Source: a virus. Taken from it: DNA of 20,847 bases. The position numbers were made by a program, and so were the translations under genes. The notes under the pieces were generated by a model, which saw only the letters and a list, made by a program, of their open reading frames with translations, searched no databases and was not told the origin of the DNA. The stretch lies in IMG/VR virus record IMGVR_UViG_3300010885_019771, positions 1 to 20,847 of that record, one strand, 5' to 3'. Positions 6,022 to 14,533 of the stretch are shown here, piece by piece; the first letter of the stretch is position 1; each line of letters begins with the position of its first letter.

Positions 6022-8103
6022 ATGCCTACAAATAGCGGCAATCCAGTCGACAGTGCTGGAAACCTTCAAGTCGATTTTGCGTGGGGTAATTTTCCTCCAC
6101 AGCCAAACGATGCACGTACAACTGTAGCTGACACTACAACACCTAGCACTACAACCGATCCAATTTTTTCATCAGCTAACCAGAACAAACGTATTGTTCC
6201 TGGTAAAGACAACCACGATAGTGTTCTTGGTGACTGGGGTGGCTATCCACTCTTTGATGCAGGAACAAAAAATGCTAATGGATTTTACCAGGGAAATACT
6301 GGTAAGTTTACTGGTACTGGTGCTACTGCAACAGCTCTAGCTAGCTATACTCCTTACATTGTAGTTCCTTCAGTATTTGGTCAGACTGACGCAAATGCTA
6401 AAGATGCACTTCGTGACAGTGGATTTGCTAACGCTAGCATCTCTAACGCTACTGCGGCTCTTGGTGGTCGTTGGAAGCCTACTGGTTGGACCACATCTGG
6501 TCAGAACGTAACTTTTACAGGTGGTGCAAACAGCGGACTAAGCGTTGGCGATATCTTCACTGTGTGGGGTTTTGGTGCCACTCTTAATGGTACATACACT
6601 GCTGGAGCATCAACTGCTACTACTAGCGTTGGTCCAGCAGCTTTTCTAGGCACTCCTGCAGCTACTTCTACTGGTACCGGTTATTTGGTTGTTGTAGGTC
6701 AAAGCCTAACAACCACTGCTACTGGTTCTGTTGGATCAGTTACTATTACTGTTGCTTCAGCAACTAACCTAACTGTTGGTATGGTTGCAACTGCTGTTGG
6801 TGTTCCAACTGGTGCTGTAATTCAGTACATTAATGGCACGTCTGTTCAGCTTTCAGCTCAGCTTACTGCTGCTTTGTCAACTACTTCTATTACTTTTGCT
6901 ACTCCTCAAAGAGTTGCATCAGGTATAAGCCTAGTAAGAAGAGACGGTACAAGTGCTACTGTAACCACTACTGCTACCCATGGTCTATCTGTTGGTGATA
7001 GCGTCACTGTTATTAACTCCGCTGTAAAGACTGCTCAACTTGCGACAGGTGCTTCAGGTCAAGCTGTTCTTAATCTAGCTGCTATTGGGGGTAACGCTCA
7101 GAATGACCAGGTATTTGGTCCTGGTATTCCTGCAGGTGCTACTATTACAGCTACTGGTGCGGGTACTCTTACCCCAACTATCAGCGCTAACTTGACTACA
7201 ACTCTTGTTGCTAACTCAGTTGCAACAACTGGTACAGGTACATTTGACTCTACAGCACTTACTGTTGCTTCAGGAACTGGTACTGTAAATGGTCACTTTG
7301 TCACTGGTTATGGTATTCCTGACAACACCTTTGTATCATCTGGTGGTGGAACTACTAGCATCGTTTTGAGCAAAGCCCTTAACGTGTCTATCAACGCTTC
7401 TGCTGTAACCTTCAGAATTGGTGCTACCACAACTGGTACTGCTGCTGTTGGAGCTACCGTTGTAAACGTGGCTGCTACTACTAACCTAGTAGTTGGACAG
7501 ACTGTATCTGGAACAGGTATTGCTGCAGGAACTACAATTGTTGCAATTAACACTCTTGCTCTTACTTTGAGCTTGCCATTAGTTGGAGCAGTGCCTGCTA
7601 GCACTCTTCTTACATTTACTAACTTGGTTACCATTGGTCTTCAATCTAGCGGTGTTCTTAACTCAGGTGTGGTATCTAACCTTCCAGTTGCTGTTCTAGT
7701 TACCTCAGTTCCTAGCACAACTAGCTTTACATTTGCGGATACTGGTGCTGCTGTGGCGCTTGCTTCAGATACTTACTGGACAACTGCTGCTGGTACTAAC
7801 AACGCAAGTCAGGCTACTCTAAACGTTGCTGCAGGTGCGGGTGCATTTGTTAACGCCCAGATTGGTAGCGTAGTTACAGGTCCTGGTATTGCTGATGGTA
7901 CAGTTGTTCTAACCCGTTCAACTGATGCACTTGGTCTTAGCAAGAATCTTACTGCAGCTATTACTGCTGGAACTGTTATTGGATTCTCTAGCGGTCAAGT
8001 AGTTCCAGGTGTACGTACAGGTACTGTATCTGCTCAAGGTGTTGCTGCAGGTGCGGCTACTACTGGTTCAAGCACTGCGATTACAGTAACTGTTTATAAC
8101 TAA
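6022..8103 (+). CDS. Beta-repeat virion-type protein with a PASTA-like segment
   Basis: This is a 693-residue protein from the ATG at 6022 (an in-frame TTG at 6004 lies inside the previous gene). Residues about 111-135 (VPSVFGQTDANAKDAL and flanks) resemble the first half of a PASTA domain, a module known to bind peptidoglycan fragments. At least five repeats of about 38 residues follow, near 256, 364, 427, 495 and 618, each built on a V-x-G-x-GI-x-x-GT turn and a later L-S strand. A separate GLSVGD element occurs near 173 and 321. Composition is Gly/Thr/Ala/Val-rich with almost no charge, as in phage decoration, spike or fibre proteins. An adsorption or capsid-surface role is inferred. Confidence 0.75.
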   Translation: MPTNSGNPVDSAGNLQVDFAWGNFPPQPNDARTTVADTTTPSTTTDPIFSSANQNKRIVPGKDNHDSVLGDWGGYPLFDAGTKNANGFYQGNTGKFTGTGATATALASYTPYIVVPSVFGQTDANAKDALRDSGFANASISNATAALGGRWKPTGWTTSGQNVTFTGGANSGLSVGDIFTVWGFGATLNGTYTAGASTATTSVGPAAFLGTPAATSTGTGYLVVVGQSLTTTATGSVGSVTITVASATNLTVGMVATAVGVPTGAVIQYINGTSVQLSAQLTAALSTTSITFATPQRVASGISLVRRDGTSATVTTTATHGLSVGDSVTVINSAVKTAQLATGASGQAVLNLAAIGGNAQNDQVFGPGIPAGATITATGAGTLTPTISANLTTTLVANSVATTGTGTFDSTALTVASGTGTVNGHFVTGYGIPDNTFVSSGGGTTSIVLSKALNVSINASAVTFRIGATTTGTAAVGATVVNVAATTNLVVGQTVSGTGIAAGTTIVAINTLALTLSLPLVGAVPASTLLTFTNLVTIGLQSSGVLNSGVVSNLPVAVLVTSVPSTTSFTFADTGAAVALASDTYWTTAAGTNNASQATLNVAAGAGAFVNAQIGSVVTGPGIADGTVVLTRSTDALGLSKNLTAAITAGTVIGFSSGQVVPGVRTGTVSAQGVAAGAATTGSSTAITVTVYN
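6787..7987 (+). repeat. Five degenerate ~38-residue beta repeats encoded within the virion-type gene
   Basis: The copies are recognisable by the turn motifs VGVPTGA, GPGIPAGA, GYGIPDN, GTGIAAGT and GPGIADGT, each followed about 15-20 residues later by a strand with L-S and ending near S/T-x-x-x-F. Spacing is irregular (63 to 123 residues), so other material sits between copies. Similar turn motifs are widespread in phage structural proteins. Confidence 0.6.
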
Positions 8104-8114
8104 ATATTGGTAAC

Positions 8115-8990
8115 ATGGCTAAGTCCTGGGATCCTAAAAATCAACCTGATCAGCAACTCCGTTTGGAAGCTGCTCAGCGATTGGATCCCAGGGCTGAGCT
8201 TTATCAGGTAAATCCTGATGTAGCTGTTGAGCTTCTTAAGCTCCAGCAAGGTACTGGTGGAAACTACACTAGTATTGAAAGTGCATTTCAAGCACTTCCT
8301 ACTGCCTCATCTGTTGGTGAATTTGCTAAAACAGGTCAATTTGCAGAAGCTAGATCTCTTTACTTTGATGATGCGGTTCGTGCATCTCAACTTGGATATG
8401 ATTTAACCACGGGTAAATATTACACTACAAGTACTGCGTATGACCCTAATACAAAAAGCAGGTATACTCGTGGTGGTATTGAGTATGACAATTTAGCTGC
8501 GGATGCTAGAGATTATGAGACTGAGCCTGCTCCAATTACAGTTAAACCTACATCTACAACTAATCCTAAAAAACCTAGAACAATTGCTGCAGGTTACAGA
8601 CCTGCAACTAGTGAAGATGGACGTGCAGGCACACTTACTGTAATTTTTAGAGATGGTAGCTACTACAACTACTATGATGTTGAACCTTATTTATGGCAGC
8701 AATTTAAGCAAGTAAAATCTAAAGGTAGATTTATACGTATGTATCTAGATCAAAAACCTAGAGGCTATGCAAGCGTTTCTTACATTAGTGCTATTGCTCA
8801 AAAGACTGAATACTACATCTCTCGTACTAACCAGGTTATGACTAAAGGTAAACAAGGGTTCCGTGCTAAGAGACAGCCTAATTTGGATAGAAGATTGCTA
8901 CAAGCCGAGCGGGCAACACGAAGAGCTGCTAGACTTGCTAGAGCAGCAGGAACTAATCCTGCAAGTACTAGAGGAAAAAGGCGCGCATAA
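8115..8990 (+). CDS. KTSC-like domain protein of unknown role
   Basis: This is a 291-residue protein. Residues about 170-218 (GTLTVIFRDGSYYNYYDV and on to the KSKGRFIRMYL segment) match the general pattern of the KTSC domain, a short beta module with a G-x-x-Y-x-Y core and an S-x-G-x-F/Y element found in phage and bacterial proteins, sometimes next to lysyl-tRNA synthetase-like modules. The N-terminal 140 residues are mixed alpha/beta and the C-terminal 45 residues are very rich in Arg and Ala (RRAARLARAA), probably a basic helix able to bind nucleic acid. It sits between virion and packaging genes, so a structural or DNA-contacting virion role is possible. The ribosome site is weak. Confidence 0.7.
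   Translation: MAKSWDPKNQPDQQLRLEAAQRLDPRAELYQVNPDVAVELLKLQQGTGGNYTSIESAFQALPTASSVGEFAKTGQFAEARSLYFDDAVRASQLGYDLTTGKYYTTSTAYDPNTKSRYTRGGIEYDNLAADARDYETEPAPITVKPTSTTNPKKPRTIAAGYRPATSEDGRAGTLTVIFRDGSYYNYYDVEPYLWQQFKQVKSKGRFIRMYLDQKPRGYASVSYISAIAQKTEYYISRTNQVMTKGKQGFRAKRQPNLDRRLLQAERATRRAARLARAAGTNPASTRGKRRA
8125..8192 (+). other. 10-bp perfect inverted repeat at the start of the KTSC-like gene
   Basis: CCTGGGATCC at 8125-8134 is exactly repeated in inverse at 8183-8192 (GGATCCCAGG), enclosing a 48-nt loop and beginning 10 nt after the ATG at 8115. In mRNA it could form a stem early in the coding region and affect ribosome access. Coding constraint does not demand complementarity here; chance remains possible. 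Confidence 0.45.
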
Positions 8991-8994
8991 CTTC

Positions 8995-9312
8995 ATGCCC
9001 AAAATACACAATATCGGAAAACAACACTTTGTACAGCTTTTTAGGTTTCCTGTTAAATGGGGTACTAAACTAGTTGTAGTAGGTCATACACAAGAAATAG
9101 AACCTCCATATAGAACCTCTAAACCTGTTATGATTAGATTACCCTTTTATCGTGTTTTAGTTATCGGTAAATGGAATGGAAAACTAGAAGAAGAAACAGC
9201 GCTCACAACTGCGCTAGAAATGCGAGTATTAACTGATGAAGATTTTCAAAAAGGATGGACCCCAGCAGCCTACAAAGCTACAGAAGAGGATAGCGTCTAT
9301 ATCGACTCCTGA
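8995..9312 (+). CDS. Small unrecognised protein upstream of terminase
   Basis: The ATG at 8995 gives 105 residues; the frame is open upstream to 8863 but that portion overlaps the previous gene. The protein alternates hydrophobic and polar residues, suggesting a small beta-rich domain (QLFRFPVKWGTKLVVVG, MIRLPFYRVLVIGKW), with an acidic C-terminus ending EEDSVYIDS. No motif identifies it. It starts four bases after the KTSC-like gene and its last 77 bases overlap the next gene in another frame. Its place just before the terminase makes a packaging or head function possible but unproven. Confidence 0.6.
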   Translation: MPKIHNIGKQHFVQLFRFPVKWGTKLVVVGHTQEIEPPYRTSKPVMIRLPFYRVLVIGKWNGKLEEETALTTALEMRVLTDEDFQKGWTPAAYKATEEDSVYIDS

Positions 9313-9472
9313 ACTAATAACTTGGGTTGAAACGCATCTATACATAATAGGTAAAGAAACCACTGCTTGGTTAAAAACTAAAGAAGCTTTTCTTTTAGAA
9401 GATGCCGCTTCAGCAGCAGAGACACTTGTGGCTATCATGGATGAGTTAAAAAAGAGGGCAAATGAGTTTTGA
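9236..9472 (+). CDS. Small helical protein immediately upstream of TerL
   Basis: This is a 78-residue protein predicted from its sequence to be mainly helical, with a basic start (MKIFKKDG) and an amphipathic core (ELITWVETHLYIIGKETTAWL to VAIMDELKKR). It begins inside the preceding gene (77-base overlap) and its stop overlaps the terminase ATG by 11 bases, so it is coupled to TerL. Position would fit a small terminase subunit or TerL-associated factor, but no helix-turn-helix DNA-binding motif is evident and it is shorter than usual TerS proteins, so that role is only a possibility. Confidence 0.6.
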   Translation: MKIFKKDGPQQPTKLQKRIASISTPELITWVETHLYIIGKETTAWLKTKEAFLLEDAASAAETLVAIMDELKKRANEF

Positions 9473-11042
9473 AGAAGATAAATTTGAGGAAATAAATCCT
9501 GATTTTTATAAAGAAGACAGAGAAGTCACAGAAGATGACTTTGAAGAACCCGAAGATGAGCTATCTAGAGAATTTGTTGAACGACTAATAGACAAAATTA
9601 TGGAGTTCATGGTTGTACTTGTAGGTCATGAATTGCACACTTATCAAAAACCATTAGCTAGACGAATCATTGAATCAGTTATTATTGGTGATGGTGAAGA
9701 GGTAACTGCTTTGGCTGCTCGTCAGTCTGGTAAGTCTGAAACTATTGCTAATACAGTGTCTACTTTAATGCTTCTAATGCCTAGATTAGCTAAGATTTAT
9801 CCAGACTTACTTGGTAAATTTAAAGACGGTATTTGGGTAGGATTATTTGCGCCTACTGAATCACAGGCAGAAACTTTGTTTAGTCGTACTGTAACTCGAT
9901 TGAGCTCAGAACGTGCACAAGAAATTCTTAGCGATCCTGAGATTGATGATATAGCTGCTAAAGCTGGTGGAGTTACTAAAATGATCAGACTTAAAAAGTC
10001 TGGATCTACTCTTACAATGATGACAGCTAACCCTAGAGCTAAAATTGAATCTAAGTCTTTTCATCTTGTTGTTATTGATGAGTGTCAAGAAGCAGATGAT
10101 TTTATTGTTACTAAATCTATCTCTCCTATGATGGCGTATTACGCGGGTACAATGGTAAAAACAGGTACTCCTACTACACATAAAAATAATTTTTACAAGT
10201 CCATTCAACTAAATCGACGTAGACAAACCGGTAGAAGTGCAAGACAAAACCACTTTCAATGGGACTACAGGGACGTATCAAAGATCAACCCAGATTATAA
10301 TAAGTTTATAAAGAAAGAGATGATTCGTATTGGAGAGGAGTCAGATGAATTTCAGATGTCATACAACTGCAAGTGGCTACTTGAACGAGGAATGTTTGTC
10401 TCTTCTACCCTCTTGGATGAGCTTGGTGACACTAGCCAAAAAATCGTCAAAACCTGGCATCAAACACCCGTTGTTGTTGGAATCGATCCTGCTCGAAAAA
10501 TGGACTCAACCGTTGTCACTGTTGTCTGGGTGGACTGGGACAGACCTGATGAGTTTGGGTATTATGACCATAGAATCCTCAACTGGTTGGAACTTCAAGG
10601 TGATGACTGGGAAGAACAGTACTTCCAAATAGTAAACTTTTTAAGCAACTATGACGTACTTGCAATTGGTATTGATGCCAATGGTGTTGGTGACGCGGTA
10701 GCACAGCGTCTAAAAATTCTTATGCCTAGAGCTGAGGTTGTAGCCCTCACATCTAGCCAATCAGAGCAATCTAAACGGTTTAAGCACTTACAGGAACTTT
10801 TACAAAGAAGATCTTTAGCGTACCCTTCTCATGCAGAGTCTAGAAGACTTCGTGTATGGAAGCGCTTTTATCAACAAATGACAGATGTTGAAATTAAGTA
10901 TAAAGGTCCTAACTTTACTGTAGCAGCACCTGATGAAACATACGCACACGATGACTTTGTGGATAGTTTAGCTATGGCTTGTTCTCTTACTAGAGAATTA
11001 GTAATGCCAGAGGTAAATGTTTCTTCTAGTCCTTTTTTCTAA
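9462..11042 (+). CDS. terL: Terminase large subunit (ATPase and nuclease)
   Basis: This 526-residue protein has the two-domain plan of TerL. The ATPase domain shows a Walker A-like AARQSGKSE (residues 85-93, K91), a Walker B LVVIDECQE with D206-E207, and a coupling-motif segment TGTPTT near 234. The nuclease domain shows GIDPA (D342), AIGIDANGVGD (D405) and AHDDFVDSLAM (D497/D498, D501), the acidic residues expected to bind metal in the RNase H-like fold. It drives ATP-dependent DNA translocation into the prohead through the portal and cuts the concatemer. AAGAGGG lies before the ATG. Length is normal for the family. The acidic N-terminal 35 residues are a small extension. Confidence 0.95.
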   Translation: MSFEEDKFEEINPDFYKEDREVTEDDFEEPEDELSREFVERLIDKIMEFMVVLVGHELHTYQKPLARRIIESVIIGDGEEVTALAARQSGKSETIANTVSTLMLLMPRLAKIYPDLLGKFKDGIWVGLFAPTESQAETLFSRTVTRLSSERAQEILSDPEIDDIAAKAGGVTKMIRLKKSGSTLTMMTANPRAKIESKSFHLVVIDECQEADDFIVTKSISPMMAYYAGTMVKTGTPTTHKNNFYKSIQLNRRRQTGRSARQNHFQWDYRDVSKINPDYNKFIKKEMIRIGEESDEFQMSYNCKWLLERGMFVSSTLLDELGDTSQKIVKTWHQTPVVVGIDPARKMDSTVVTVVWVDWDRPDEFGYYDHRILNWLELQGDDWEEQYFQIVNFLSNYDVLAIGIDANGVGDAVAQRLKILMPRAEVVALTSSQSEQSKRFKHLQELLQRRSLAYPSHAESRRLRVWKRFYQQMTDVEIKYKGPNFTVAAPDETYAHDDFVDSLAMACSLTRELVMPEVNVSSSPFF

Positions 11043-11133
11043 AAATAATGATTTCAGCCTTTATTTATGTTGATTTTGAGTCAAACTAATTACTGGAATA
11101 CTGCAGTTCCAATTCTAACTATAAGGAGTCCCC

Positions 11134-11529
11134 ATGGGCATTTCCCCAAATCCTATGTTTCCAGAACGTGCGCCGCAGGCGTACGAACTAAAAGGCGCAG
11201 GCAACATCGAGCGTAGAGGTCCACTTCGTTTTGAAGAGGGTATCGCTACTGACACTGACGTTCCTAACGACTTTCAGAAGGGCATCATGAGCGGCTTTGC
11301 AGCAGCTCCAGGTCGTCCTAACCGCAATGCACCAGTATGGCAGAAGCCAGCTGCTGAAACTCTAAGTGAGCGTGCTCACGTAGGTTCAGCTGCATGGATC
11401 GAAGCACCTACTTTCCTAGGTGAATTTGCACACGGTTCATTCACTAACTATGCTGAACAAAAAGTTGAACAGAAGTTTGTTTCTGGCGGCAAAACAGCTC
11501 GTTTGAACCCAACAGTAGTTCAAGACTAA
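11134..11529 (+). CDS. Small head-region protein, possibly a virion component
   Basis: This is a 131-residue protein preceded by a strong AAGGAG ribosome site after a 91-nt gap. It is rich in Gly, Pro, Ala, Phe and Arg with no predicted membrane segment or enzymatic motif, and contains repeated short motifs such as NPMFPERAP and FVSGGKTARLNP. Codon choice (many C-ending codons, CGT arginine) resembles the major capsid gene and differs from the accessory block, suggesting high expression. It lies between TerL and portal and is followed by a hairpin. A capsid-decoration or minor head role is inferred; no family is recognised. Confidence 0.7.
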   Translation: MGISPNPMFPERAPQAYELKGAGNIERRGPLRFEEGIATDTDVPNDFQKGIMSGFAAAPGRPNRNAPVWQKPAAETLSERAHVGSAAWIEAPTFLGEFAHGSFTNYAEQKVEQKFVSGGKTARLNPTVVQD

Positions 11530-11541
11530 TTACATTCCTAA

Positions 11542-11578
11542 GCTGACCTGCCCTAACCTGGGCAGGTAGCTTTGGTTT
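11542..11578 (+). terminator. Stable hairpin, possible intrinsic terminator
   Basis: ACCTGCCC (11546-11553) and GGGCAGGT (11560-11567) form a perfect 8-bp GC-rich stem with a TAACCT loop, extended by GCT/AGC around one bulged G. It is followed by TTTGGTTT, a weak T-rich stretch, so it may terminate partially or stabilise the 3' end of the upstream message. Confidence 0.6.
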
Positions 11579-11592
11579 GAGGAGACGGCATA

Positions 11593-11874
11593 ATGGCATC
11601 AGTACCTGCCAACGAAAAGCTTTGGGCTTTGATTGTAACTCAAGCAAAAGCTAAGTATACCAACTATCCTAACCCAGGGGCTAGCCACTGGGTTCATCAG
11701 CAATACCTGAAACATGGTGGTCGTTTTATTGAGACCAGCGAAGAAACTCGTCGTAAGAAGATTGCTGAAAAAATGCTTCAAGATAAGCTTCGTAAAAGAG
11801 TTGCCCATAAAGGTCTTAAAAAAGACGAAAAGAATTCAAAGCCTGTACCTAAGAAAAAGTCTAAGGATAAATAA
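11593..11874 (+). CDS. Small basic protein upstream of portal
   Basis: This is a 93-residue protein with a strong GAGGAG ribosome site. The N-terminal half holds an LWALIVTQAKAKYTNYPNPG segment followed by ASHWVHQQYLKHGGRF (about 31-46), a compact helical unit that I have seen described only loosely in phage proteins; the C-terminal half is lysine-rich (KKDEKNSKPVPKKKSKDK), probably disordered and able to bind nucleic acid. The stop is four bases before the portal ATG. Function is unknown; a DNA-contacting accessory or a head-assembly factor would fit its location and charge. Confidence 0.7.
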   Translation: MASVPANEKLWALIVTQAKAKYTNYPNPGASHWVHQQYLKHGGRFIETSEETRRKKIAEKMLQDKLRKRVAHKGLKKDEKNSKPVPKKKSKDK

Positions 11875-11878
11875 CTAA

Positions 11879-13618
11879 ATGTCTTTTGCAGACTTTTCAC
11901 CCCCGAGTTATAGAGCGGCTTCCTCTGACCTAACAATTTCTATTTCTCCATTAGGTCTAGTTGAGCTTGCTGATGAAGAGTTTGAGGTTCATGGTCCTCG
12001 TCTAAACCGATATTCGCTTAACTGGGCTATGTACCTTGGTCACCACTGGGGCTATCGCCGTGAACAAGGCGAAATGCAAATTTCGATTAATTACTACCGT
12101 GCATTTATTGATTACATAAACAGGTTTACTTTTGGAAAAGGTGTTCAGTTTAAGTCTCCTAAAGCAACTGAAGCTATTGTTCCTAAACTCTTAGAACGAG
12201 TTTGGGAAGTAGATAATAACAAAATGCAAATTCTTTTTGAAATGGCACAAAATGGCGCTTGTACAGGAGACTCTTTTGTAAAAGTTGCTTATGAAGAAGC
12301 TTGGGAAGATAGCGTTGGACGTTTTCACCCTGGTCGTGTACGTGTTCTTCCACTAAACCCAGCTTTTTGTTTTCCTGAGTTCCACCCTCACGACAGAACT
12401 CGTCTACTTAGATTTAAGCAGAAGTACCGTTTTTGGGGAACATCCCTAGAAGGTACTCGTCAGGTTTTTACTTATACTGAGATTCTTACTGATGATATTA
12501 TTGAAGAGTATATTAATGATGAGCTTATTGATAGCCGTCCAAATCCACTAGGTCAAATTCCAGTAGTACACATTCCTAATGTTCCTGTATCAGGATCTCC
12601 ATGGGGACTTGCTGATGCACATGACATTATTACTATTAACAGATCATTTAACGAGATCTCTACAGACATTGCAGACATAATCAACTATCACGCAGCTCCT
12701 GTAACAGTCATTGTTGGTGCTAAGGCTTCTAACCTTGAAAAGGGTGCTAAAAAGGTTTGGGGCGGTCTTCCTAAAGATTCCCAGGTATTTAACCTAGAAG
12801 GTGGTGGAGCTGGTCTTGCGGGTGCTATGGAGTATTTAGCATCGTTAAAGACAGCTATGCACGAAATGATGAACGTACCAGAAACTGCTCTTGGTCAAGT
12901 TCAGCCAATTTCTAATACTTCTGGTGTTGCTTTGTCTATTCAATATCAGCCTCTTATGAATCGTTGGTCACAAAAGACTGCTCAATATGGCACAGGGTTA
13001 GAACGCATTAATGAGATTATTATGCTAAACCTTGTAGTTAAAGAACCAGAAACTTTAATTTATGATCCAAGTCAGGGCAGTCCTTTAAAGCCTGGTCAAT
13101 TAACACAATTAGACCCTAATGATCCACTTACATATCAGTCTTTTGCACATTTTCCTCAGCCACTTCCTTTAGATAAGCTAATTCTTATGAGCGAACTTCA
13201 GCAAAAAATGGCTCTTGGTCTTGAGTCTAAAGAAGGCGCATTACGTGCTCTTGGTGAAGAATTCCCAGAAGAAAAGATGGAAGAAATCCGTCAAGAAATG
13301 ATTGAGGATGCTAAGGCTGACGGTGCTCTATCACTAATCAAGGTACAGATTCAAAAAGAGATTATGGATATGACCGGTATGATGCCAGGACCAGAAGGTG
13401 GCACAGCAACTCCTATTGACCCGATGATGATGGGCGATGGAGATGTTCTTGGAGATGGTATTGAAGGTCCTCCTGAAGAAGGAGAAGACAATCCTGTATT
13501 GAATTCAAACCCTGTAGAAGAAGAGGGTGAAGCATCTATGCGTGAAACACTGGTTCAACAAGCTTATGGAGCTAACATTCCAACAAGAGATCCTGTAGAT
13601 AATAGTAACAATAAATAA
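11879..13618 (+). CDS. Portal protein
   Basis: This 579-residue protein follows the pattern of phage portal proteins of the SPP1 gp6-like type: an N-terminal wing region with ISINYYRAFIDYINRF and FGKGVQF, a central beta-rich domain, then a stem and tunnel-loop region around residues 255-360 (SFNEISTDIADII, AMHEMMNVPETALGQ, SNTSGVALSIQYQPL) typical of the family, and a long acidic, Gly/Pro-rich C-terminus (about 490-579). Portals form the dodecameric ring at the packaging vertex, dock the terminase and later carry the tail connector. Location between TerL and scaffold/capsid is the standard head-gene order and strongly supports the call. Confidence 0.9.
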   Translation: MSFADFSPPSYRAASSDLTISISPLGLVELADEEFEVHGPRLNRYSLNWAMYLGHHWGYRREQGEMQISINYYRAFIDYINRFTFGKGVQFKSPKATEAIVPKLLERVWEVDNNKMQILFEMAQNGACTGDSFVKVAYEEAWEDSVGRFHPGRVRVLPLNPAFCFPEFHPHDRTRLLRFKQKYRFWGTSLEGTRQVFTYTEILTDDIIEEYINDELIDSRPNPLGQIPVVHIPNVPVSGSPWGLADAHDIITINRSFNEISTDIADIINYHAAPVTVIVGAKASNLEKGAKKVWGGLPKDSQVFNLEGGGAGLAGAMEYLASLKTAMHEMMNVPETALGQVQPISNTSGVALSIQYQPLMNRWSQKTAQYGTGLERINEIIMLNLVVKEPETLIYDPSQGSPLKPGQLTQLDPNDPLTYQSFAHFPQPLPLDKLILMSELQQKMALGLESKEGALRALGEEFPEEKMEEIRQEMIEDAKADGALSLIKVQIQKEIMDMTGMMPGPEGGTATPIDPMMMGDGDVLGDGIEGPPEEGEDNPVLNSNPVEEEGEASMRETLVQQAYGANIPTRDPVDNSNNK

Positions 13619-13733
13619 TTCTAGTTTGCTAAGAAACTAAGTGTTTATTTCCCTATCCTTATAGTATACCCACTGACAAGGTCACGTGCTCACACATCGG
13701 AAAACGACCCACGAGAATGAAAAGAGAATAATA

Positions 13734-14495
13734 ATGGATGAAAACCTAGAGGCAGTAGAAACTGCTGAACAAGTTACACCTGAAGTTTTTGTTGAGGAAA
13801 CACAGTTGCCAAATACTAACGAAGTCAAAGAAGCAATTCAGAAGGCTCGTGCACAGGAAAAAGCAAAGCTATACCCTCAGGTAGAAAAACTACAGGAAGA
13901 ACTCGCCCTCCTTCGCAAGGAGCGTGAAGAACGCCAAGCCCTAGAGGCTGAGCGTACAGCAAAGCGTCAAGCTCGTGAATCTGAGCGTGCAGCTGAACGT
14001 AAAAAGCAGGAAGAATCAGAACTTGAAGTTCGCGATCTACTTGTTAAAAAAGAACAAGAATGGGCAACCAAACTTGAAGCTGAGCGTAAAGAGCGTGAGA
14101 AGGCATTTGCCCTTCTAGAGCGTGAACGTGAGTTCCAGGATCTGCAACAATTTCGTTTGCAGCGCATGGAACAGGAACGCGAAAGTATTATTCCAGAACT
14201 AGTTGATCTAATTTCTGGAAATTCCCGTGATGAAATCGAGCAGAGCATCGCAGGTCTTAAAGAACGTTCTGCAAAAATCTTTGACTCAGTTGCGCAAGTT
14301 GCACAGCAAAGTCGTAAAGAGATGTCTGGTACTCGTATTACAGTACCAGCTAACGGACCCCTCGATAACAATTCGGACTCAGCTACGTTAACCCCAGACA
14401 GTATTTCAAATATGTCAATGGCAGAATATGCAAAGAATCGCTCAAAGCTTTTGGGCGGTAATAATAACCGTGGACAGGGATTGTTCGGTAATTAA
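13734..14495 (+). CDS. Capsid scaffolding protein
   Basis: This is a 253-residue protein from the ATG at 13734, chosen because AAGAGA precedes it and the residues encoded upstream (open to a GTG at 13686) look non-coding. Residues about 30-150 are one long Glu/Arg/Lys/Gln-rich coiled coil (EREERQALEAERTAKR and similar); residues 150-200 are more hydrophobic; the C-terminal 55 residues are Ser/Asn/Gly-rich with a basic patch (YAKNRSKLLGGNNNRGQ), the usual site of capsid binding in scaffolds. It lies directly before the major capsid gene, as scaffolds do. No protease motif is seen, so a separate or absent maturation protease is implied. Confidence 0.85.
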   Translation: MDENLEAVETAEQVTPEVFVEETQLPNTNEVKEAIQKARAQEKAKLYPQVEKLQEELALLRKEREERQALEAERTAKRQARESERAAERKKQEESELEVRDLLVKKEQEWATKLEAERKEREKAFALLEREREFQDLQQFRLQRMEQERESIIPELVDLISGNSRDEIEQSIAGLKERSAKIFDSVAQVAQQSRKEMSGTRITVPANGPLDNNSDSATLTPDSISNMSMAEYAKNRSKLLGGNNNRGQGLFGN

Positions 14496-14533
14496 ACCAC
14501 CCAACTAACTACCGCTTCTGAAAGGAGCAAACA

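Noticed and set aside
7308-7634. Minus-strand 108-residue frame inside the beta-repeat gene
   Set aside because: The low-complexity Val/Ala/Thr sequence mirrors the repetitive + strand gene.
13621-13640. Short TAGTTT/AAACTA hairpin after the portal gene
   Set aside because: The 6-bp AT-only stem is too weak and lacks a following T run, so it is not supported as a terminator.
13967-14371. Minus-strand 134-residue Ser/Arg-rich frame inside the scaffold gene
   Set aside because: Its composition is what antisense reading of Glu/Arg/Lys-rich coiled-coil codons produces, and no independent start signal is seen.
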